This document shows, one piece after another, positions 1 to 5,462 of a DNA stretch of 5,462 nucleotides (position 1 is its first letter; each line of letters starts with the position of its first letter). The notes beneath the pieces were generated by a model. The model worked only from the letters and a program-made list of their open reading frames with translations, had not been told where the DNA came from and did not search any database. The stretch comes from Candidatus Hydrogenedentota bacterium. GTDB taxonomy: Bacteria > Spirochaetota > Leptospiria > Turneriellales > J094. The position numbers were made by a program, and so were the translations under genes. The DNA lies in assembly GCA_003695005.1 (NCBI GenBank), contig RFJE01000333.1, positions 1 through 5,462 of the forward strand, in the 5' to 3' direction.

Positions 1-1
1 A

Positions 2-115
2 TTATATATAATACCTCATGACAAGAACATTTTTCCACAATTATATAGCCGCTACCCTTCAAGTATTTACAAAAAAGTTTACGCTATGTTTGCTTTTTTG
101 CAGTTGAAATTATGA
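2..115 (+). CDS. 3' end of an unidentified upstream gene (partial)
   Basis: One plus-strand frame is open from the window edge for 37 codons and closes with TGA at 113-115. The other two plus frames have stops within the first 21 bases. The TGA overlaps the proS start as ATGA (112-115), the same arrangement seen between proS and pssA, which is the main reason to believe it is coding. The visible tail is basic and aromatic-rich (for example IYKKVY near the end) and finishes with a short hydrophobic stretch. In several bacteria rseP/rasP lies just upstream of proS, but this tail does not resemble the hydrophobic end of that protease, so I give no name. The start and most of the protein lie outside the window, and a chance open frame in AT-rich DNA remains possible. 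Confidence 0.42.
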   Translation, partial: LYIIPHDKNIFPQLYSRYPSSIYKKVYAMFAFLQLKL

Positions 116-1881
116 AGTTTGTACAAGCGACACAAATGCCTGTTTTTACAGCCAAGGAAGATCCAAAAGATGCCACAGTTGCCTCTCATCGGTTGTTGGT
201 GCGAGCAGGCATTATTCGGAAGCAAGCAAGTGGATTTTATATTTGGTTACCTTTTGGTTGGAAGCTTCATCGGCAATTAGAGCAGATTATTCGTGAAGAA
301 ATGGATAAGTCCGGTGCAGTAGAAGTACACTTACCGATTTTAACGACAGCAGATTTATGGAAAGAATCCGGACGTTTTAACCTGATGGGCCCAGAAATGA
401 TGCGAGTAAAAGATAGGCATGAAAATGAATTTGTGCTTGCGCCAACCCATGAAGAAGCCATTACAGATTTAGCGCGTAGTTTTCTGCAATCATATAAGCA
501 GTTACCAATGAACTTGTATCAGATTGGAACAAAGTTTCGAGATGAAATCCGACCTCGCTTTGGCTTAATTCGTTGCCGTGAATTTGTGATGAAAGATGCA
601 TACTCTTTTCACTTAACAGACAATTCATTAGATGAAACATACCAAGTGATGAGATCCACATATCGAAAAATTTTTGAAAGAGTTGGCTTAGAAACCATTC
701 CAGTGGAAGCAGATTCCGGCAATATGGGGGGTAGTGATAGTGAAGAATTTATGGTGGCTTCGGAAATTGGGGAAGAAACTCTGCTGTTATGTAATGACCA
801 AGAAAACTGTGGTTATCGATCGAATGTGGAAAAAACTCCTGTTGTAGAATCTCTATCAGAAAAGGAATCGAAGAAAGAAGTTCCGAATTATGAGGAAGTG
901 CTTACACCTAACAAAAAAAGTATAGAAGAGGTTGCTGATTTTTTAAACGTAAAAGTTACCGATATCATGAAAGCTGTTGTTTTTTCCAATGAAAATTCCT
1001 TAGTTGTTGCTTTTATACCCGGCGAGCGAGAAGCAAATCTTGCCAAGATCCAAAATGCTTCGGGCGAAAATAATTTAGAGCCTGCTTTAGAAGATGAAAT
1101 TCAAGATTTGTTACAAATGCCTGCTGGCTTTATTGGACCTATCGGATTTAAGGATAAGCTAAACAGTGAGAAAGGTAAAAAGATAATCGTTTTATATGAC
1201 GAAAAAATACTTAAGCGGAGCCCTTTGGTTTGTGGTGCGGGCAAACGGGATGCTCATTTAAAAAATGTTGTGCCGGGTAGAGATTTTCCAATGCCCGAAA
1301 AGAAACTTGATTTAAGCTTAGCGAAAGAAGGAGACTTATGCCCTCGCTGTCAAAAAAATACCTTAAGAGCTACTCGTGGAATTGAAGTCGGGCATATTTT
1401 TAAATTAGGCAAAAAATACACAGAGAGTTTAGGGTTAACGGTTTTAGATGAAAATGGAAAGCCGATTACTCCAACCATGGGATGCTATGGAATTGGACTT
1501 GGTAGAACCATTGCCACGGTGGTAGAACAAAATCATGATGATAAGGGAATTGTTTGGCCAAAGAATTTTAGTCCTTTCCAAATTTACTGGATAGATTTAT
1601 TAAAAGAAGAAGTACATAAAGAGCAAGCTTTCAGTTTGGCAAAGAAAATCTCAAATCATTATAGTATTTATTTCGATAACCGAAAAGAACGGCCGGGAGT
1701 AAAATTTAATGATGCAGATTTAATTGGATTTCCTTTGCAAATTATATCCGGAAAAAGCTTTGCACAAGAAAAAAAATTGGAAGTAAAAATTCGCAAGACA
1801 GGAGAAAAAAAGATCTTGACGGAAGATGAGCTTTTAGGGGAGAATGGTTTTTTAAGGGACTTTTTTCGAGGTCACGAATGA
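112..1881 (+). CDS. proS: Prolyl-tRNA synthetase, bacterial type with editing insertion
   Basis: Cytoplasmic class II aminoacyl-tRNA synthetase that joins proline to tRNA-Pro using ATP. The 589 residues are slightly more than the usual 570 or so of bacterial ProRS. The class II core shows motif 1 (about 46-77), the substrate loop APTHEE (110-115), motif 2 (FRDEIRPRFGLIRCREF, 142-158) and motif 3 (GCYGIGLGRT, 457-466). Between motifs 2 and 3 lies the YbaK-like insertion (about 225-405) that hydrolyses mischarged Ala-tRNA-Pro. It keeps the family landmarks of Lys287, the GFIGPIG stretch (339-345) and His382. The C-terminal anticodon-binding domain contains NRKERPGVKFNDADLIGFP (523-541). Cys227/Cys233 and Cys410/Cys413 look like a metal knuckle, although the first pair is spaced CX5C. 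The start matches the family N-terminus, with EDPKDA followed by SHRLLVRAG. No good Shine-Dalgarno precedes it, so translation is probably coupled to the upstream frame through ATGA. It overlaps pssA by 4 bp. Confidence 0.97.
   Translation: MKFVQATQMPVFTAKEDPKDATVASHRLLVRAGIIRKQASGFYIWLPFGWKLHRQLEQIIREEMDKSGAVEVHLPILTTADLWKESGRFNLMGPEMMRVKDRHENEFVLAPTHEEAITDLARSFLQSYKQLPMNLYQIGTKFRDEIRPRFGLIRCREFVMKDAYSFHLTDNSLDETYQVMRSTYRKIFERVGLETIPVEADSGNMGGSDSEEFMVASEIGEETLLLCNDQENCGYRSNVEKTPVVESLSEKESKKEVPNYEEVLTPNKKSIEEVADFLNVKVTDIMKAVVFSNENSLVVAFIPGEREANLAKIQNASGENNLEPALEDEIQDLLQMPAGFIGPIGFKDKLNSEKGKKIIVLYDEKILKRSPLVCGAGKRDAHLKNVVPGRDFPMPEKKLDLSLAKEGDLCPRCQKNTLRATRGIEVGHIFKLGKKYTESLGLTVLDENGKPITPTMGCYGIGLGRTIATVVEQNHDDKGIVWPKNFSPFQIYWIDLLKEEVHKEQAFSLAKKISNHYSIYFDNRKERPGVKFNDADLIGFPLQIISGKSFAQEKKLEVKIRKTGEKKILTEDELLGENGFLRDFFRGHE
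1868..1872 (+). promoter_or_regulatory. Ribosome binding site of pssA inside proS
   Basis: GAGGT lies 5 bases before the pssA ATG (1878) and within the last codons of proS. Together with the ATGA overlap it supports this start and points to coupled translation of the two genes. Confidence 0.6.
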
Positions 1882-2624
1882 ATTGGAAAGCTTGGATACC
1901 AAACTCATTGTCTTTAGGAAATTTAAGTTTTGGCTTTCTTTCTATGATCCTTGCTTCCAAGGATTATGCTTTTGTAGACATGCCAACTCACCAAGTTCAT
2001 TTGTTATGTGGAGTTTTTATTATTCTAGCTGCTCTTTTTGATGGATTAGATGGCCCAATGGCTAGACTCTTAAAAGTAGAATCTGCTTTAGGGGAACAAT
2101 TAGATTCTCTTGCGGATTTAACTACCTTTGGTTTAGCGCCAGCTTTTTTAATGTATCGTATGTACTTTCATTCGTGGGAAAATGAGATTTTAGGTTTTTT
2201 ATTTCCCACAGGAATGGTGATTGCTCTTATTTACCCTATTTGCGCTGCATATCGATTAGCTCGCTTTAATGTTTCGCATGATCCAAATTCTTTTACAGGG
2301 TTACCATCACCTATTGCTGGAATTTTTATTGCTATTATCCCCATTGCTTTTAACGGGAATCCGCCATTATTACCTCCTGCCTTTGCCACAGCATTATTTT
2401 TACTAATGGCAATTTTAATGGTGAGTAATATTGAATACTCCAAACCCCAACGAACTGTGAAAGAAAAACTTACTTTTGTACGCGTCCTTTTATTTTTACT
2501 AATTCTGATTGGTTTGATTCTAACTTTAAAGTGGAATTGGGTGATGCTAGCGGTTTTATTACTTTATATTTTTTCGGGAATTGTGCGAGCAGCGATTGAC
2601 TTATTTCAGAAAATTCGAGTTTAA
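1878..2624 (+). CDS. pssA: CDP-diacylglycerol--serine O-phosphatidyltransferase (type II)
   Basis: Integral membrane enzyme that makes phosphatidylserine from CDP-diacylglycerol and L-serine, usually the precursor of phosphatidylethanolamine. The CDP-alcohol phosphatidyltransferase signature is complete: D55-x2-D58-G59-x2-A62-R63-x8-G72-x3-D76-x3-D80, whose acidic residues bind the metal and CDP moiety. Features typical of the PssA subgroup follow: TTFGLAPA (82-89), the YRLARFN segment (125-131) and GLPSPIAG (141-148). Hydrophobic helices lie near 11-26, 40-54, 83-96, 105-123, 145-158, 166-183, 200-217 and 220-238. The 248 residues fit the Bacillus-like type II enzyme, not the soluble E. coli type. 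The ATG overlaps the proS TGA, so the two are co-transcribed. The 3' end shares TTAA with the stop of the opposing membrane-protein gene. Another CDP-alcohol transferase activity is possible but less likely given the PssA-specific motifs. Confidence 0.92.
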   Translation: MNWKAWIPNSLSLGNLSFGFLSMILASKDYAFVDMPTHQVHLLCGVFIILAALFDGLDGPMARLLKVESALGEQLDSLADLTTFGLAPAFLMYRMYFHSWENEILGFLFPTGMVIALIYPICAAYRLARFNVSHDPNSFTGLPSPIAGIFIAIIPIAFNGNPPLLPPAFATALFLLMAILMVSNIEYSKPQRTVKEKLTFVRVLLFLLILIGLILTLKWNWVMLAVLLLYIFSGIVRAAIDLFQKIRV

Positions 2625-3007
2625 AGTAAAATTAAAATTCCTCGTAGGATGAAGATAAATATAGTCCAAACATGAAGCGCTAGTAAAATTCTTGCTTTTA
2701 AGCCTGTCTCTGCCGCAGTAACAATCACTATCCAAAGAGCGGGATATAGCCATAACAAGCCACTCATGGCAAAGTTCGTGGCCTCTTTTAGCATATCTAA
2801 AATGGGGGGAAGTGGCTTTTGCAAAATGGATAAGATCGTTTCTTGCAAAACTCCATACCAAAAGCCACAAACCATTAAAAATAAAAGAAATGCAATGATT
2901 TTATTCGCAATAGAAATACTTTTACTAGCAAATAAAAAAGGCAGTACAATTACGGCGACAAGGATGGGGAAGAGAAGCTCTGTTGCCACGCTAAAGACCA
3001 TTTCCAT
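2621..3007 (-). CDS. Uncharacterised four-helix membrane protein
   Basis: I do not recognise this 128-residue protein. It is strongly hydrophobic, with probable membrane helices at about 10-27, 34-55, 80-98 and 106-127. A more polar stretch at 57-78 contains PLPP. There is no signal-peptide cleavage site, cysteine pair or catalytic motif that I can see. The start is uncertain. The first ATG (3005-3007) lies inside pdxA, giving a 58 bp same-strand overlap, and has no good Shine-Dalgarno. A second ATG is two codons later and a GTG four codons after that. Any start much later would remove the first helix, so some overlap with pdxA is unavoidable. Expression is probably coupled to pdxA as the last gene of the operon. 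Its TAA shares four bases with the pssA stop on the other strand. The regular spacing of four helices argues that it is a real gene; the function is unknown. Confidence 0.72.
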   Translation of the reverse strand: MEMVFSVATELLFPILVAVIVLPFLFASKSISIANKIIAFLLFLMVCGFWYGVLQETILSILQKPLPPILDMLKEATNFAMSGLLWLYPALWIVIVTAAETGLKARILLALHVWTIFIFILRGILILL

Positions 3008-4002
3008 GCAAGACGCATGGCGACAAGTACACTTTTTATATCATACTCTCCTTTTTGGGCTTGGAGATATGCTGTACCGTGGTCGGGAGAAACTCGCATT
3101 TTAGGTAAGTTCAACGTGATATTGACTCCCGAAAAGCCGGATATCATTTTAAATGGGATTAAGCCTTGGTCATGATATTGAGCAAGTACTACATCATAAT
3201 CTTTATAATTCATAAAAAAGCTATCGGCAGGAAAAGGTCCTTCTATAGCAAGGTTCTGTTTTTGTAAAAACAAGATTTTTTCCCGTAGGAAGTCTTCTTC
3301 TTTTCCTAAAGCCCCTCCTTCGCCCGCATGTGGATTTAATGCTAGCATGGCAATTTTTAATTTTTTGCGCTTTAATGTTTCTAGTTGGAGTAGTGCTTTT
3401 GCAATGGCTGGATATGGCACTTGGTAAATGGCTTCGGGTACTTTAGCAATAGGAATATGCTCGGTTAACGGTATAATGGAAAGTTTAGAATGATGCATAC
3501 ACATTACACCATTTTGATGATAAGTTTTGGATAGCTCTGCTGTATGGCCTGTAAAATTTTTTCCCGTTTTAGAAATCCACTCTTTTGAAACAGGCAGGGT
3601 CAATAAAGCACAGTTTGGCAAACCTTGCCACAAATATAAGCATTGTTTAAAGTAAATATACGATCGAAGAGCAGCATGAACATTAGGCTTGCCAAGCTCA
3701 AAAGAATTGTGTCCTAGCGCTAAAAAAATTGGTTTTTGCTTTCTTGGGTTTCGTTTTGATAAAAATAAAGATAATTCTTTCACAGTGAATTTTTTTCCGG
3801 ATATAGGCAACACTTCAAAATATCGAGAAATCCATTTCTCATCAGACTTTAAAAGATCTCCGACGACAATGAAATATTTTAAAAGATTTTGTTCTTTTTC
3901 TTTTAAGTAAACTCTTTTATTTTCTATAATCTCTTTTAAAATAGGCCAACCAATACCAGCAGGGTCTCCCATACTACATAATAATAGGGGGTTGGCCTTC
4001 AT
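2950..4002 (-). CDS. pdxA: 4-hydroxythreonine-4-phosphate dehydrogenase
   Basis: Cytoplasmic NAD-dependent, divalent-metal enzyme of the DXP-dependent pyridoxal 5'-phosphate pathway. It oxidises 4-phosphohydroxy-L-threonine to a product that decarboxylates to 3-amino-2-oxopropyl phosphate, the substrate of PdxJ. Numbered from the ATG (350 residues), it shows GDPAGIG (12-18), FTGHTAEL (150-157), LNPHAGEGG (222-230), YHDQGLIPFK (276-285), GVNITLNLP (292-300) and SPDHGTA (305-311). His153, His225 and His277 align with the three metal ligands of E. coli PdxA. The usual TGP before the conserved Lys reads TLP here (135-137). A TTG directly upstream (4003-4005) could add one residue; I prefer the ATG. 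No clear Shine-Dalgarno is visible, but the bactofilin stop is only 15 bases upstream, so re-initiation is likely. The C-terminus runs about ten residues past the usual end, into the overlap with the membrane-protein gene. PdxA2-type sugar-acid phosphate dehydrogenases are related and cannot be fully excluded. Confidence 0.93.
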   Translation of the reverse strand: MKANPLLLCSMGDPAGIGWPILKEIIENKRVYLKEKEQNLLKYFIVVGDLLKSDEKWISRYFEVLPISGKKFTVKELSLFLSKRNPRKQKPIFLALGHNSFELGKPNVHAALRSYIYFKQCLYLWQGLPNCALLTLPVSKEWISKTGKNFTGHTAELSKTYHQNGVMCMHHSKLSIIPLTEHIPIAKVPEAIYQVPYPAIAKALLQLETLKRKKLKIAMLALNPHAGEGGALGKEEDFLREKILFLQKQNLAIEGPFPADSFFMNYKDYDVVLAQYHDQGLIPFKMISGFSGVNITLNLPKMRVSPDHGTAYLQAQKGEYDIKSVLVAMRLAWKWSLAWQQSFSSPSLSP

Positions 4003-4017
4003 CAAAGGCTTTTGGAA

Positions 4018-4461
4018 TTAACGCGATCGAGATTTCGCAGTTTCTGGAAATAAAGTCGATTCTTTTAAGTTATCTTTTGCATATTCCGCTTCAATAATAT
4101 CACGAGCGGAAGTTTTTAGATCATGCGCAATAATGCAACGTCCTTCTAAAATTACACCATTTTGGATAATGAGTTCTGGTGTACGAATATCTCCTAAAAT
4201 TTTAGCCGTTGGTAATAACATAACCCGATTTCTCGCTGTAATATTTCCAATCACCACTCCTTCTACAATTACAGAATTTGCTGTAATATTCGTATTCACT
4301 TTACCCGTAACACCAATATAAAGTTGCTCTGCTTTTAAGTCTTTTCCTTCAAATTTCCCATCAATCTTTAGAGATCCATTAATAATAAATTTTCCGGTAA
4401 AATAACTGTTTGGTCCGATGATAGAGTTAGTTACTTCTTGTGAGTTTTTTACTAATGCCAT
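4018..4461 (-). CDS. Bactofilin (polymer-forming cytoskeletal protein)
   Basis: Bactofilin-family protein (DUF583) whose beta-helical core polymerises without nucleotide into filaments that organise cell shape, wall growth or polar complexes. From the ATG at 4461 it has 147 residues. A short flexible N-terminus (1-13) leads into a core of about 100 residues (14-113) with repeating strand-turn units, such as FTGKFIINGSLKIDGKFEG, then GVTGKVNTNITANSVIVEG and GNITARNRVMLLPTAKILGDI. The tail (114-147) is polar and ends with a basic SRSR-like stretch. A bactofilin (LbbD) has been tied to helical pitch in Leptospira biflexa, so a cell-shape role is plausible if this is a spirochaete. An in-frame TTG at 4465-4467 would touch the Shine-Dalgarno, so the ATG is preferred. 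It is the first gene of a minus-strand operon with pdxA and the small membrane protein. Confidence 0.93.
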   Translation of the reverse strand: MALVKNSQEVTNSIIGPNSYFTGKFIINGSLKIDGKFEGKDLKAEQLYIGVTGKVNTNITANSVIVEGVVIGNITARNRVMLLPTAKILGDIRTPELIIQNGVILEGRCIIAHDLKTSARDIIEAEYAKDNLKESTLFPETAKSRSR

Positions 4462-4467
4462 ATTCAA

Positions 4468-4475
4468 CCTTCCTT
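4468..4475 (-). promoter_or_regulatory. Ribosome binding site of the bactofilin gene
   Basis: On the minus strand AAGGAAGG sits 6 bases before the ATG at 4461 and immediately against the alternative TTG at 4467. The spacing decides for the ATG. Confidence 0.8.
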
Positions 4476-4555
4476 AAAGCTTATTGCCATTGGCCTGAAT
4501 TTTTACACACTGTCAAATCCGTTTTCACCTCTATTGAGGGATGACGGTCGAGGCT

Positions 4556-4595
4556 TGGCAGGAATATTTATAACTCACAAATTCCGAGCATGCCA
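4556..4595. repeat. Imperfect inverted repeat in the divergent spacer
   Basis: TGGCA followed by GGAAT (4556-4565) is mirrored by ATTCC (4581-4585) and TGCCA (4591-4595). The right side carries 5 extra bases between its two arms, and the centre is 15 bases. It could be an operator covering start signals of both divergent units, or a bulged hairpin. It could also be chance in AT-rich DNA. Confidence 0.3.
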
Positions 4596-4596
4596 T
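4567..4596 (-). promoter_or_regulatory. Possible promoter of the bactofilin-pdxA operon
   Basis: On the minus strand ATGGCA (4596-4591, four of six bases matching TTGACA) is followed after 18 bases by TATAAA (4572-4567, five of six matching TATAAT). It would leave a leader of roughly 100 bases before the bactofilin ATG. This is pattern matching only. Confidence 0.25.
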
Positions 4597-4637
4597 CAGG
4601 TAATAAACAGAAAAGCAATTGACAAAAGAACACATAC

Positions 4638-4644
4638 AAGGAAG
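4638..4644 (+). promoter_or_regulatory. Ribosome binding site of the dctP gene
   Basis: AAGGAAG lies 7 bases before the ATG at 4652 and sets the start there, not at the in-frame TTG at 4619. The ATG also places a normal signal peptide at the very N-terminus. Confidence 0.8.
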
Positions 4645-4651
4645 CTGGCTT

Positions 4652-5462
4652 ATGCGAGTAATAGCAAAAATTTTTATTATCAGCTTAATTGTTGGCTTTC
4701 TTTCTTTTCCAATCAGTGCTAAAAAGTATGTTTTAAAATATGGTACTATTGCACCGAAGGGAACGGCGTGGGCACGTAACATTAATAAGTTTCGGCAAGA
4801 AGTTGCTAAAAAAACCAACAAAGAAGTAAAAATTAAAATTTACTTTGGTGGTGTTGCCGGTGATGAGCGTACTATGGTGCGAAAACTAAAATCAGGAAAT
4901 TTAGACATTGGATCTTTTACAGGAATTGGTTTAGGGATGATTGTGCCTGAAAGTCGCGTGATAGAAATTCCTACTTTGTTTAAAAATTACAAACAAGTTG
5001 ATAGAGCCATTAAAGTAATGTATCCTGAATGGGAAAAAAAGTTTCGAAAAAAAGGTTTTGAATTGATTGGTTGGGCCGAAACTGGTTTCATTTACTTAAT
5101 GGCAAAGAGACCAGGTAAAAAAATAGATGATTTAAAAGGAATGAAGGTTTGGATGCCAAGTGGGGATTAATTAACAAAAACTGTTATTAAAGAATTAGGC
5201 CTTGTTCCGATTCCACTAGGTATTGAATCTGTTTTAACACAATTACAGCTTGGAGGGCTCGATGCTGTGTATGCACCACCTTCGGCTGCTATTGGCTTGC
5301 AGTGGTATCGTCATGTGAAGTATATATTAGATTATCCGATTGCAATGTCCACAGCGGCTACCATTATGAGTAAAAAAAGTTATGAAAAATTACCCGAAGA
5401 GTATCGTAAAATTGTAAAAGAAACTTCCGAAGAATATAATGCGAAGTTAATTAAACTAATTC
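4652..5462 (+). pseudogene. dctP: TRAP transporter solute-binding protein, DctP family, interrupted by in-frame stop (partial)
   Basis: Extracytoplasmic solute receptor of a TRAP transporter, which would hand a substrate to the DctQ/DctM membrane subunits. The first 23 residues form a Sec signal peptide (basic start, hydrophobic IAKIFIISLIVGFLSF, cleavage likely after ISA). The mature part matches the DctP fold: YGTIAPKGTAW (30-40), GGVAGDERTMVRKLKSGNLD (66-85) and the interlobe segment IDDLKGMKVWMP (158-169). Codon 173 is TAA (5168-5170). The same frame then continues for 97 codons to the window edge with clear family sequence, including ELGLVPIPL and VLTQLQLGGLDAVYAPP. The break is therefore a nonsense change, not a frameshift. 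A translated product would stop at 172 residues and lack most of the second lobe, so it is probably non-functional. A sequencing error or a very recent mutation is also possible, because the rest of the frame is intact. The family's ligand-binding Arg in the K-x-R-V-P region is replaced here (KVWMP). Transporter partners may lie beyond the window. Confidence 0.82.
5168..5170 (+). other. In-frame TAA interrupting dctP
   Basis: The TAA sits between SGD and LTKTVIKELG, where relatives usually have a sense codon (often Pro) inside the second lobe. It is part of the 8-base palindrome TTAATTAA (5167-5174). No Shine-Dalgarno and start codon follow closely enough to suggest clean re-initiation. Confidence 0.85.

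Larger units (their letters stand above)
4476..4637. other. Divergent intergenic spacer between bactofilin and dctP genes
   Basis: This stretch must carry the promoters of two divergent units: the minus-strand bactofilin-pdxA operon and the plus-strand dctP gene. I see no small gene or RNA gene in it. Candidate control elements are an imperfect inverted repeat at 4556-4595 with AT-rich -10-like boxes on both strands in its loop. On the minus strand TATAAA (4567-4572) follows ATGGCA (4591-4596) at 18 bases, a moderate sigma-70-like match. On the plus strand TATAAC (4569-4574) has no convincing -35 box. TTGACA-like hexamers occur at 4511-4516 (minus) and 4619-4624 (plus), but neither has a -10 partner at usual spacing. 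Confidence 0.5.

Noticed and set aside
66..94. TTTACA and TATGTT as a proS promoter
   Set aside because: The spacing is about 13 bases, too short for sigma-70, and the region is probably the coding end of an upstream gene.
2601..2870. 89-codon minus-strand open frame overlapping the membrane-protein gene
   Set aside because: It lies in another frame of the four-helix protein, extends into pssA antisense and shows no coherent protein features.
2766..3104. 112-codon plus-strand open frame opposite the membrane protein and the end of pdxA
   Set aside because: It is fully antisense to two better-supported genes, has no Shine-Dalgarno and encodes low-complexity basic sequence with no recognisable domain.
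4511..4516. Minus-strand TTGACA as a promoter for the bactofilin gene
   Set aside because: The hexamers at 16-18 base spacing do not resemble TATAAT, so the match on its own is not convincing.
4619..4624. TTGACA as a -35 box for dctP, and the same TTG as an earlier start codon
   Set aside because: No -10 hexamer lies 16-18 bases downstream, where the Shine-Dalgarno sits instead. As a start codon it would precede the signal peptide by 11 residues and lacks its own Shine-Dalgarno.
4531..4821. 96-codon minus-strand open frame across the spacer and the start of dctP
   Set aside because: It is antisense to the dctP signal peptide and lobe 1. The regular helices expected of a real membrane gene are absent and no start signal is visible.
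5165..5175. Selenocysteine or pyrrolysine recoding at the dctP stop
   Set aside because: The codon is TAA, whereas these systems use TGA and TAG. No unusual structure stands out downstream.

Overview
This AT-rich window reads as ordinary bacterial chromosome with short spacers and tightly packed genes. The best taxonomic guess is a low-GC spirochaete of the Leptospiraceae type. That rests on my memory of leptospiral prolyl-tRNA synthetase, on a bactofilin, and on a DctP-type binding protein. It is an inference, not something the sequence proves.

Layout. (1) Positions 2-1881 (+) hold the last 37 codons of an unidentified upstream gene. Its TGA overlaps the ATG of proS (prolyl-tRNA synthetase with an editing domain) as ATGA. 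(2) proS overlaps pssA (type II phosphatidylserine synthase, ending at 2624) by another ATGA, so three plus-strand genes appear translationally chained. (3) On the minus strand, read from 4461 down to 2621, lie a bactofilin gene, pdxA (vitamin B6 biosynthesis) and an unrecognised four-helix membrane protein. The last two overlap by 58 bp. This operon converges on pssA, and the two stop codons share the four bases TTAA, leaving no room for a terminator. (4) A divergent spacer of 190 bp (4462-4651) holds two clear Shine-Dalgarno sites, an imperfect inverted repeat and AT-rich -10-like boxes. (5) From 4652 (+) to the window edge runs the gene for a secreted TRAP-transporter solute-binding protein (DctP family). 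It is broken by an in-frame TAA at codon 173, after which the same frame continues to match the family.

The products cover translation (ProRS), phospholipid synthesis (PssA), pyridoxal phosphate synthesis (PdxA), cell-shape scaffolding (bactofilin) and solute uptake (DctP). I see no defence system, mobile element, CRISPR array, tRNA or rRNA, and no clear sign of a novel multi-gene system. The points most worth checking are the interrupted dctP, the uncharacterised membrane protein and its overlap with pdxA, and the terminator-free convergence at 2621-2624.
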